Part shown: in pieces, positions 29,095-36,572 of the stretch
Layout of the letters: the number at the start of each line of letters is the position of its first letter
Numbering within the stretch: the stretch's first letter is position 1
Source: JAIBAC01 sp046331095
Lineage (GTDB): Bacteria; Actinomycetota; Acidimicrobiia; UBA2766
Length of the DNA: 64,000 bases
NCBI GenBank assembly: GCA_046331095.1
Contig: JAXLRM010000006.1
Location: 62,001-126,000, forward strand
Direction: 5' to 3'
The notes under the pieces: model-generated
Seen by the model: only the letters and a program-made list of their open reading frames with translations
What the model was told of the DNA's origin: nothing
The model's database searches: none
Made by a program: the position numbers and the translations under genes

Positions 29095-30167
29095 CGGCGC
29101 TCCCCGAGTGCGAGCCCGACCGGGCAGGCGATCAACGCCTCGGCCTCGGCGAGCTGGTCGGGATCGAGGCCGAGCTTGCCGAGGCGCACGTGCGAGAGGG
29201 GGTGGCCGATCTCGGTCGGCACACCGGTGGCGGCTTCGAGGCGGGGCACGAGGTCGGGAATCCTCCCACCCCCGCCGGTGATGACCACGCGACCGAGCTG
29301 CGCCGCTTCGGGTTGGGCGCAGAAGTAGTCGAGCGAGCCGCGCACCTCCTCGATCACCGACTTGGTGCGATCCTCGATGATGCGCTCGGCCTCGGGGCCG
29401 ACGGGCTCGTAAGCCGCTTGGCGCTTGAGCATCTCGGCCTCCTCGAAACCGGTCCCGAGCGCGGTGGCGAGCGCGTCGGTGACCTCCTGGCCGCCGGCGA
29501 CGAGGATCCGCACGAAGCGCGGCACACCGTGCTCGTGCACGACGATGTTGGTGACACCGGCGCCGATGTCCACGATCGCCTCGGCCACGCCACGGGGGGC
29601 GTCGTCGCCGAGGACCTGGATCTGCGCGAACTCGGGTGAGACGCCGAGGGTGCGCATGAGCGCGAACGGCATCAGGTCGACCACGTCGGGGCGGATCGAC
29701 GCACGCCGCAGCGCCGACAGCAGCGTGTCGATCATCTCGCGTTGGGCCGCGACGAGCAGGACACGCATCATGCGTTCGTGGTCGGGACCGGCGAACTCCT
29801 CGAGGATCTGGAAGTCGAGGATGGCGTCCTCGACGGGGATCGGGAGGTGGTCCTGGACCTGGAACGCGAGACCCTTCTCGAGGTCGTTCTCCTCCATCCA
29901 CGGCATCTCGACCTGGCGCACGATCACGCGTTGGTTCGAGATGCCGACGGAGACACGTCTGGACTTGAACCCGGCCCGCTTCCACAGCTCGGCGAGCTTC
30001 TCGCCCACCGCGAGCTCGTCGAGGATCTCACCGTCACGCACCGCCCCCGGCGGCAGCATCACCTGGCCGAAGCGGACCAACGTGGGCGGGTCCCGCCTCA
30101 GGTCGAGCTCGGCGGCGCGCACGGCACTCGTGCCGATGTCGAGACCGATGACTGAATTCCGACCCAT
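29091..30167 (-). CDS. pilM: Type IV pilus assembly ATPase-like protein PilM
   Basis: Actin-like cytoplasmic protein that binds the PilN tail. The 358-residue protein has VIGLDIGTSAVRAAEL (phosphate 1), EAIVDIGAGVTNIVVHEHG (phosphate 2) and VVITGGGGRIPDLVPRLEAA (adenosine), the FtsA/PilM pattern. A GGAGGAG SD precedes the ATG. It heads pilM-N-O-P, linked by 4-nt overlaps. Confidence 0.94.
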   Translation of the reverse strand: MGRNSVIGLDIGTSAVRAAELDLRRDPPTLVRFGQVMLPPGAVRDGEILDELAVGEKLAELWKRAGFKSRRVSVGISNQRVIVRQVEMPWMEENDLEKGLAFQVQDHLPIPVEDAILDFQILEEFAGPDHERMMRVLLVAAQREMIDTLLSALRRASIRPDVVDLMPFALMRTLGVSPEFAQIQVLGDDAPRGVAEAIVDIGAGVTNIVVHEHGVPRFVRILVAGGQEVTDALATALGTGFEEAEMLKRQAAYEPVGPEAERIIEDRTKSVIEEVRGSLDYFCAQPEAAQLGRVVITGGGGRIPDLVPRLEAATGVPTEIGHPLSHVRLGKLGLDPDQLAEAEALIACPVGLALGERR

Positions 30168-30242
30168 GCGGCTCCTCCGCTCCAGGGACGCCCACGCTCA
30201 GTGGTCTCCATCGGCCTCCGAAACGGGAAACTTGACGCACGA

Positions 30243-30258
30243 CCCACGCGGGCGTGGG
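30243..30258 (-). terminator. Short hairpin between pilD and pilM
   Basis: CCCACGC-GG-GCGTGGG, a perfect 7-bp stem, lies in the 147-bp gap after the prepilin peptidase stop. A second stem, CCTCCG...CGGAGG, lies at about 30270-30289. Neither has a T-tract; they may end the pilD transcript. Confidence 0.4.
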
Positions 30259-30314
30259 ACTGTCGACCCCTCCGGCGGTGTGCGGAGGCGTGCCGCCGAC
30301 ATCGAGAGTGCCGC

Positions 30315-31121
30315 CTACATCGAACGGAAGTACCAGCCCGAGAGGACGGGGGTCAGGAAGATCGCGAGGACGGAACCGGCGGCGAGGAAGACCCCGAAGG
30401 GGATCTTCGTCTGGAGGCCTTCGCGCTGGGCCCGGGTGACGACCACGCCGAAGACGAGTCCGAGGAACAGCGACAGGTAGAAGGCGACGAGTACGTAGCG
30501 CGGCCCGAGCCAGCCGAGACCGAGACCAATCGACACGCAGAGCTTGACGTCACCCATACCGAACGCGGCCTTGTTGCGTACGAGGCGGAACAACGCGGCG
30601 AACGCCCAGAAGAATCCGGCGAGCACAACGGCGCTGATCACGGCGTCGGCGAGGCGGTGCCACTGGCCCGTGGCGGCGGCCGCGACGAAGTCGAGGGCGA
30701 GGAGGGCAGCGGCGGCGAAGTAGGTGATCGGGTTGGGCAGCTTGAAGATCTGCCAGTCGATGACCGCCAGGGGGACGAGCACCGAGGTCAGCGTCAGCGC
30801 GACGGCAGCGTCCCAGCCCGGGCCGAAGCGCCACACGATCAGACCGAAGAGGGCCCCGGTGACAGCTTCGACCAGGGGGTACTGCGCCGAGATGTGCTCC
30901 CCGCAGGACCGGCAGCGGCCCCGCAGGATCAGCCACGACAGGACCGGCACGTTGTCGTAGGGCTTGATCGGGGTGCCACAGGCCGGGCACGCCGATGGTG
31001 GCGTGACGAGCGAGCGCCGCTCGGGCACGCGTGCGACCACGACGTTGAGGAACGACCCGATGACGAGGCCGAGCAGGGTCGCGGCGACGACGGCGAAGGC
31101 ATCGAGGGCGGCGTCCGACAT
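30315..31121 (-). CDS. pilD: Prepilin peptidase / N-methyltransferase
   Basis: Membrane aspartyl protease that cuts and methylates prepilins. The 268-residue protein has LGLVIGSFLNVVVARVPERR, the zinc CxxC pairs CPACGTPI and CRSCGEHI, and both catalytic Asp motifs, LAVIDWQIFKLPNPITY and FGMGDVKLCV, among about seven membrane helices. The ATG at 31121 begins MSDAALDAF; the longer open frame upstream is array C sequence. Substrates are presumably the two prepilins just upstream. Confidence 0.93.
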   Translation of the reverse strand: MSDAALDAFAVVAATLLGLVIGSFLNVVVARVPERRSLVTPPSACPACGTPIKPYDNVPVLSWLILRGRCRSCGEHISAQYPLVEAVTGALFGLIVWRFGPGWDAAVALTLTSVLVPLAVIDWQIFKLPNPITYFAAAALLALDFVAAAATGQWHRLADAVISAVVLAGFFWAFAALFRLVRNKAAFGMGDVKLCVSIGLGLGWLGPRYVLVAFYLSLFLGLVFGVVVTRAQREGLQTKIPFGVFLAAGSVLAIFLTPVLSGWYFRSM

Positions 31122-31159
31122 CGGGCGCGAGCCTATCTGCGTGCGGACCACCCCCCTGC

Positions 31160-31409
31160 CACGTCCCCACGTCCCCCCCGACCCCACACGTGGGGACCCC
31201 AGACGGGTCCACAACCCGCTTCACGTCCCCACGTCCCCCCCGACCCCACACGTGGGGACCCCAGACGGGTCCACAACCCGCTTCACGTCCCCACGTCCCC
31301 CCCGACCCCACACGTGGGGACCCCAGACGGGTTCACGTCCCCACGTCCCTCCGGACCCCACACGTGGGGACCCCAGACGGGTCCACAACCCGCTTCACGT
31401 CCCCACGTC
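31160..31409. repeat. Array C: four tandem 62-bp palindromic units
   Basis: Units start at 31188, 31250, 31312 and 31362 with a half unit at 31160. Each has outer arms ACGTGGGGAC / GTCCCCACGT and an inner CGGGT-CCACA-ACCCG stem; the 49-nt palindrome plus a 13-nt linker gives 62 bp. The third unit has lost its inner hairpin (50 bp to the next). The last right arm supplies the final four codons and stop of the upstream membrane-protein gene. Confidence 0.92.
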
Positions 31410-32471
31410 GAGGTCGGGGTCGGGGCGGCGGGAAGCCGCTGCCACCGTGGAGCCCGCCACTGAGAAGAAGACGGCCGCGACCACCGGCCAGGCCGCAGTG
31501 GTGTCGACCACCGAGTACACGACGAGGACGGCTGCCGCGGCAGCGAGCGCGACGGTCGCAGGCGACGATCTGCCGCTACCCCGCAGCGCGACCACGCCGA
31601 CGGCCATCCCTGCACATGCCGACGCCAGCAGCCACGCCAGTGCCGCGACCAGTCCGGTCTCGGCGAGAGCGTGGAGGACATCGTCGCGTGCGTCCTCGAG
31701 ACCACGCTTGACGTGGGGCAGGGCCCCGGGTCCGACGCCGACGACCGGGTGCGCCCGCCACACCGCGACGGCGTCACCCCAGATCTCGAAGTGCTCGGCG
31801 GCGTGGTTCTCGGGGTCGACACCCAGTCCCGTGCCTGCCACATGCCTAGTGCCCGACGATGCCAGCGCCGAGACGCCGAGCCCGAGGGCGAGCGCACCCG
31901 TCGCGACCGCCGCCACGACGACCACGCCGGCCCCGCGCCGCCCCGCCACGCCGCGGCGCGGCCATGTCGCAACCACCGTGACCACGGCGCCGCATCCGAG
32001 CGCGATCAGCGCCCCCATGCTGCCGCTGCGCACGAGCGCCTGACCCGCCACGACGGCCGCGACCGCGGCCCCGGTGCGCAGCGGCCACGGACGTGACGTG
32101 CAGGCCAGCACCAGCGCGGTCACCGCCGCGACGGCCGCTAGCGCCCCGAACGGGTTGGGGCCCGCGAACGGCCCCGTCATCTCTGCGTGGGCGTCGTCGG
32201 CGATCCAACGCACGTATCCCCATGCGATCACGGTCCACACGATCAGTGCGACTGCGCCCGCGACCCAGCGCGGGCGCGGGCGTGCCGACGCGAGACCGAC
32301 GCCCAACAGCGCGGCCACTGCGATCCCGAGAGTGCGGCGCCCGTCGGCCCAGCCCGGTGCGAGCAGCCACGCGAGCACGGACCACGCGCCTATGGCGGCG
32401 CAAGCTGCGACGTAGGTCCACCTCAGCGTGTCGAAGCTGCGGTGCCCGTCGGTGGAGGTCGACTCGCTCAA
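31395..32471 (-). CDS. O-antigen-ligase-like polytopic membrane protein
   Basis: The 358-residue protein has about ten membrane helices and the Wzy_C-type loop FEIWGDAVAVWRAHPVVGVG, PGALP and DDVLHALAETGLVAALAWLL, as in O-antigen ligases and pilin glycan transferases. Its place between a pilin and the prepilin peptidase suggests transfer of glycan to pilin, as TfpW/PglL-type enzymes do; this is inference. The start is TTG at 32471 with a TATGCT box 9 nt upstream. The final DVGT and stop are encoded by array C. Confidence 0.75.
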   Translation of the reverse strand: MSESTSTDGHRSFDTLRWTYVAACAAIGAWSVLAWLLAPGWADGRRTLGIAVAALLGVGLASARPRPRWVAGAVALIVWTVIAWGYVRWIADDAHAEMTGPFAGPNPFGALAAVAAVTALVLACTSRPWPLRTGAAVAAVVAGQALVRSGSMGALIALGCGAVVTVVATWPRRGVAGRRGAGVVVVAAVATGALALGLGVSALASSGTRHVAGTGLGVDPENHAAEHFEIWGDAVAVWRAHPVVGVGPGALPHVKRGLEDARDDVLHALAETGLVAALAWLLASACAGMAVGVVALRGSGRSSPATVALAAAAAVLVVYSVVDTTAAWPVVAAVFFSVAGSTVAAASRRPDPDLDVGT

Positions 32472-32551
32472 GACCCCGGCAGCATAAGGAGGCCGCGGCC
32501 CGTGAGCCGATACGTTCCGCCCAGGTCGGGAACAGGGCCCCGAACGCGCGA

Positions 32552-32584
32552 GGAAGGGGACGCCCTCCCGGGGCGTCCCCTTCC
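32552..32584 (-). terminator. Strong hairpin terminator after pilA
   Basis: A perfect 14-bp inverted repeat, GGAAGGGGACGCCC against GGGCGTCCCCTTCC with a 5-nt loop, lies 30 bp after the pilA stop. It is the clearest intrinsic-terminator-like stem in the window. Confidence 0.8.
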
Positions 32585-32613
32585 TTCAGCGTTCGTGGTC
32601 TAGGAGTTGCGGC

Positions 32614-33123
32614 TCAGGTGAACTCGTTGGTCCAACCGGTCAAGGTCGCATCGACCGCGCCGCAGCCTGCCCCGGTCATGTAGTAGGTGCCGGGCGTGGT
32701 TCCGGTCGCGATGTCCTTGATCGCGTACGACCTCCCGGCTGCCGACTGGGTCTCCACACAGACGATCTGCGGGTTCGTCCCGGTCGAGACACCCACTCCG
32801 ACGGTGCCGTGAGTCGGGGTCCCCGTGGCGCCCCAGGTCAGGGACGGCTCGATGCCGCTCATGGTCGTAGCCGTGGACGTGTAGGCCTCGGCGTCGGTGT
32901 AGAAGGTCTTCTCGGCGGTGAGGGCGTTGCGGAGGTCCGACTGGGCCGCCCGGTTCTGGGCACGCTGACGTGCGCCGAGGAACGTCGGGATGGCGATCGC
33001 GATCAGAATGGCAATGATCAGCACGACCACCATGAGCTCGATGAGCGTGAACCCGCCCTCGGCCCGGTCCCCGTCCCGGTGCGTGGCCAGCTCGGCCAGC
33101 TTCTCCCGGATCTTCTTCAGCAT
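32614..33123 (-). CDS. pilA: Type IV major-pilin-like prepilin
   Basis: The 169-residue prepilin has a 24-residue basic leader (MLKKIREKLAELATHRDGDR, then AEGG) and the class III signal GG^FTLIELMVVVLIIAILIA, with Glu5 of the mature N-terminus, continuing into the alpha1 helix AIPTFLGARQRAQNRAAQSD. The globular part has two Cys (IVCVETQ, GAGCGAVD) that could form the pilin D-loop disulphide. A GGAGGG SD precedes the ATG and a strong terminator follows, fitting a highly expressed single gene. Confidence 0.92.
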   Translation of the reverse strand: MLKKIREKLAELATHRDGDRAEGGFTLIELMVVVLIIAILIAIAIPTFLGARQRAQNRAAQSDLRNALTAEKTFYTDAEAYTSTATTMSGIEPSLTWGATGTPTHGTVGVGVSTGTNPQIVCVETQSAAGRSYAIKDIATGTTPGTYYMTGAGCGAVDATLTGWTNEFT

Positions 33124-33265
33124 GTGTTCGGCTCCCTCCGTCGGCGTGAGCTTCCACTCGTGACATCGGTGATGCGCAGTGGCGGCCTTGAGATGCGGAC
33201 GCCGAAAGGGTCTTTCCGACCCAGGCGGTAGGTCGCGAGACCCACGATCCGCGGCGGAGGGGGTG

Positions 33266-33769
33266 TCACCAGTGCGACAGCCACGAGCCGACGGGCGCGC
33301 CGTCGGGGTCGCACGCGGGCACCGCTGCCTCGCCGTAGCGGGTCACGGCGGCAGCCATGTCGTGGTCGACGTAGAAGCACGTGCCCGTGTCCGAACGCAC
33401 GCCGAGCACCACGCGCTGGCGCGCAGGGTCGACGACGTGGAGGCTGATCTCGCGCGGACCTCCCGACGCCGCGCCTACGTACCGGTACAGGGGCGTGTCG
33501 AAGGTGAGGATCGTGGGATCGTCGGTGAAGGCCTTGCCGTCGCTGTAGTAGCTCAGCTCGGCCGAGAGGGCCTGGCGTGCGCCGACCTGAGCGGCGCGGT
33601 CGTCGGCCTTGCGGCGCGTCGCCATGAACGTCGGGATCGCGATCGCGAGCAGGATCGCGATGATCAGCACGACCACCATGAGCTCGACCATCGTGAAGCC
33701 GCGCTCGCCGTCGCCGCGATCGCGCCGGGCCTCGAGGCCGCGGAGATTCCCGTACTCGGTCACCGTCAC
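33266..33769 (-). CDS. Second type IV prepilin
   Basis: The 167-residue prepilin starts at GTG 33769 (GAAGG 10 nt upstream), giving a 24-residue leader of exactly the same length as pilA, then G^FTMVELMVVVLIIAILLA and AIPTFMATRRKADDRAAQVG. The globular part has two Cys (TGTCFYVDH, VPACDPDG). In-frame codons upstream to 33853 give a non-leader sequence. It is a paralogue of the adjacent pilin and may be a minor pilin. A GGGTC-GGAAA-GACCC stem lies 44 bp after the stop. Confidence 0.88.
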   Translation of the reverse strand: MTVTEYGNLRGLEARRDRGDGERGFTMVELMVVVLIIAILLAIAIPTFMATRRKADDRAAQVGARQALSAELSYYSDGKAFTDDPTILTFDTPLYRYVGAASGGPREISLHVVDPARQRVVLGVRSDTGTCFYVDHDMAAAVTRYGEAAVPACDPDGAPVGSWLSHW

Positions 33770-33918
33770 GGTATCGGCACCTTCGGGCCAATAGCCCCAG
33801 GGGACGCGGACCCATTCACCCGTAGGCCCCCCGACCCACGCCGTCACCGCCAACCCAAGTGGATCGACGCCGCCGCAGGTGCTACAGCAGGGCCGGTACG
33901 CCAGCCAACGGAGGCATC

Positions 33919-35622
33919 ATGACCGAGGTCAGCGGCGGGGAGCTCCTCGCCCGTGCGCTCGCGGCGGAGGGGATCGAGGTTCTCTTCGGGTTGCCGTCAC
34001 CGGAGGTCGACCCGCTCCTCGCGGTGCTCGACGACCACGGCATCCGCCACGTACCGGTGCGTCACGAGGCCGCCGGGGCGCACATGGCGGAGGGTCTGTA
34101 CAAGACGACGGGCAAGATCGCGGCCGTCGTCGGCAATCCCGGGCCCGGCGCCGCGAACCTCGTGCCCGGCATCGTGACCGCACGTCACGAGGGCGTCCCC
34201 CTGATCGCGATCACGTCCCAGCACCGCCTCGGGATCGTGTACCCGTCCACACCGGCGACGTTCCAGGGCCAGGACCAGGTCGACCTGTTCCGGCCGGCCG
34301 CGAAGTGGAGCGCGCCGGTACTGCAGTGGCAGCGCATCCCCGAGGTGCTGCGCCTCGCCTTCCGGGAGATGTGGAACGGCCGCCCCGGCCCGGTCCACGT
34401 CGACGTGCCCGCGCCGATCCTCTACGAGACGGGCGACCCGACGTCGGCACCGGTGCTCGCCCCGGACACGTACCGTCCTCCGGCTCCGCGAGCGGGCGCG
34501 GCGCAGCTCGACGAGGCTGCCGCGTTGCTCGCGGAGGCCCGCAGGCCGGTGGTGTTCGCGGGCTCCGGCGTCGACCGCGGGGACGCGAACGACGCGCTCC
34601 TCGCACTCGTCGAGGTGCTCGGGTGCCCGGTGATGACGAGCCAGGCCGGCCGTTCCGTCGTGCCGAGCGACCACCCCCGCTTCGTCAGGGGCTTCGGGCC
34701 GGCCGGCGACCTCGCGCGCCAGGAAGCCGACGTGATCCTCGTCGCCGGGTCGCGCGTGGGCAACCTCGACACGCCCTTCGACAAGTACTGGGGCGACCCC
34801 GCGGGCACCGCCGTGGTGCAGATCGACGTCGACCCTGCCAACATCGGTGTCACGCGCCCGATCACTCTCGGCATCGTCGCGGACGTGCGTGACGCTCTCG
34901 ACGGCCTCGTCGGACGGCTTCACAAGATGGACGTGCACGGGGGCGCCGCCGCCGACCTCGCCCGCTACCGCGAGGCCGACCAAGCGCTGCAGCTCGCCCT
35001 CGCCAAACCGGTCCTCGAGTGGCAGGGCCCGGGCATCCATCCGGCGCACGCCCTCGCGGTTGTCGGTGCGCGCATGGGCAGGGACGCCGTGTACACCGTC
35101 GACGGCGGGAACACGGCGTTGTGGGCGTACGCGGTCCTGCCCCAGACACGGCCGCGCTCGTACAACTCGATCCTCGAACTCGGGATGCTCGGCACCGGGA
35201 TCCCGTCGGCGATCGGCGCCAAGCTCGGCGCCCCCGACCGCGAGGTCGCCTGCGTGACCGGCGACGGCGCCGCCGGGTTCAACATCATGGAGATGCAGAC
35301 CGCAGCACGCGAGGGGATCGCGATCACGACGATCGTCCTCGCCGAGGGCGCCTGGACGATGGAGGAGCCGAACGAGCTCGCCCTCTACGGCCGCACCTTC
35401 GGGACGCGCCAGGGTGACATCCGCTGGGACGTGGTCGCCCAGGGTCTCGGCTGCCACGGCGAGTACGTGGACCGCATCGAGGACCTCGACGCCGCCGTCG
35501 CTCGCGCCCAGGCCCACGACGGCCCGAGCCTCGTGTGCATCCGCAGCGACCACGACGCCAACCTCGCCGTCCCCGGGGAGCTCCTGGGCCGCTTCTTCGA
35601 GGTCTACTCGGGCCCGCTCTGA
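33919..35622 (+). CDS. Thiamine-pyrophosphate-dependent enzyme, acetolactate-synthase-like
   Basis: The 567-residue protein has the three-domain TPP fold: PYR domain with FGLPSPEVDPL and the catalytic Glu in VRHEAAGAHMAEG, a central domain, and a PP domain with LGTGIPSAIGAKLGAP and GDGAAGFNIMEMQTAAREGI. The second half of the TPP motif reads IVLAEGAW, so the usual Asn-Asn pair is Ala-Glu. Family members include acetolactate synthase, oxalyl-CoA decarboxylase and benzoylformate decarboxylase; the reaction is unknown. No small regulatory subunit is adjacent. A GGAGG lies 4 nt before the ATG. Confidence 0.82.
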   Translation: MTEVSGGELLARALAAEGIEVLFGLPSPEVDPLLAVLDDHGIRHVPVRHEAAGAHMAEGLYKTTGKIAAVVGNPGPGAANLVPGIVTARHEGVPLIAITSQHRLGIVYPSTPATFQGQDQVDLFRPAAKWSAPVLQWQRIPEVLRLAFREMWNGRPGPVHVDVPAPILYETGDPTSAPVLAPDTYRPPAPRAGAAQLDEAAALLAEARRPVVFAGSGVDRGDANDALLALVEVLGCPVMTSQAGRSVVPSDHPRFVRGFGPAGDLARQEADVILVAGSRVGNLDTPFDKYWGDPAGTAVVQIDVDPANIGVTRPITLGIVADVRDALDGLVGRLHKMDVHGGAAADLARYREADQALQLALAKPVLEWQGPGIHPAHALAVVGARMGRDAVYTVDGGNTALWAYAVLPQTRPRSYNSILELGMLGTGIPSAIGAKLGAPDREVACVTGDGAAGFNIMEMQTAAREGIAITTIVLAEGAWTMEEPNELALYGRTFGTRQGDIRWDVVAQGLGCHGEYVDRIEDLDAAVARAQAHDGPSLVCIRSDHDANLAVPGELLGRFFEVYSGPL

Positions 35623-35760
35623 GCTTCGGCTCCCCGACGCCGACACCGGGTTGGGTGCGTCTCCCGGCAGGTTCTGCCACGGCTGCGACGGCAACGACTG
35701 CATCACCCGCCGAGGGTGCATGGGCCAACGACGAACATCAGCGTCCTGTACCGTCCCCTC

Positions 35761-36303
35761 GTGCGCCTCAACCCGACTCTGCTCGTCGTCATGGCGGCCC
35801 TCTCGGGTGCCTGCGCTTCCGGCTCGGTCTCGAACCCCCCGGTTTCCGATGTCACGTCAAGCACTCAGCCGTCGACGACGATCACGGTGACGACCCAGCC
35901 GGCGACGACTGCGGCATCGCAGACCACGTCGCCCTCAGGGCCTGGCCCCACGACGACGAAGCAGACACGCTCCATCGACGGGTGCCAGGACCAGAGGATG
36001 ACATCGCTCGAGATGGCGTCACGCTGCCTCGTCGCAGCTGTCGCAGCCGGTGACCGCGCCGCGGCGAACCACGTGGCGACACCGGATGCCATCACCTGGG
36101 CCTTCAACTCGACGCCCTCGTTCGACGCGCTCCGTTTCCACTCGTGCGAGGCTCCCGGGAGCGACGAGGAGACGTGTTACTTCACGGGTGGCGGCCGATT
36201 GTTCACGTTCAACGGTGGGAACTGGTCTGCCGGAGAGGACGATGCTGCGAGCGGCTATGTGGTTACCGACATCATCTCCACACGGGGAACCCCACCGTCT
36301 TGA
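35761..36303 (+). CDS. Small lipoprotein with Ser/Thr-rich linker
   Basis: The 180-residue protein starts at GTG 35761 and has a signal peptide ending in the lipobox LSGAC (Cys18), a Ser/Thr/Pro-rich stalk (about residues 20-70) and a small domain with four Cys (DGCQDQ, SRCLVAA, FHSCEAP, ETCYFTGG). No family was recognised. An in-frame ATG at 35716 would put residues before the signal peptide and is less likely. It probably faces the cell envelope exterior. Confidence 0.65.
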   Translation: MRLNPTLLVVMAALSGACASGSVSNPPVSDVTSSTQPSTTITVTTQPATTAASQTTSPSGPGPTTTKQTRSIDGCQDQRMTSLEMASRCLVAAVAAGDRAAANHVATPDAITWAFNSTPSFDALRFHSCEAPGSDEETCYFTGGGRLFTFNGGNWSAGEDDAASGYVVTDIISTRGTPPS

Positions 36304-36323
36304 GCAGCGAGGCCGCCTCAGGC

Positions 36324-36452
36324 GTCGCCTCGACATCGGCGCCGTGGTCGACGCCGACGAGCGCGCTGCGGGCGACCGGCGGGTGGGTGTCGACGGCCGG
36401 CTCGCAGCACAGCGGATAGGCGACACCGTCGGGTGTCACGACCCGGTAGGAG
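36324..36452 (-). pseudogene. Stray 129-bp fragment of an oleC-like ligase gene
   Basis: This segment aligns without gaps to 42279-42407 inside oleC, with about ten mismatches in 129 bp. It encodes YRVVTPDGVAYPLCCEPAVD, then THPPVARSALVGVDHGADVE. Nothing else of the ligase is nearby, so it cannot be a functional gene although the frame stays open from 36742 to 36272. It fills the gap between the lipoprotein and the permease gene. Confidence 0.85.
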
Positions 36453-36572
36453 CTGAACACTCCTGCCCCGGACTCCGGCGCGAATTGGCTCAACAGCCAA
36501 AGCATCCCCTCACCCGACGCACGGTCGAAGTCCAACGCGCCGGGTTCGGCAACCACGACCCGAGGGCCGGTG

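Noticed and set aside
33181..33255. Cyclic-di-GMP (GEMM) riboswitch before pilA
   Set aside because: GGACGC, GAAA and GGTAGGT-like pieces occur but on the strand opposite to pilA, and the order does not complete the fold.
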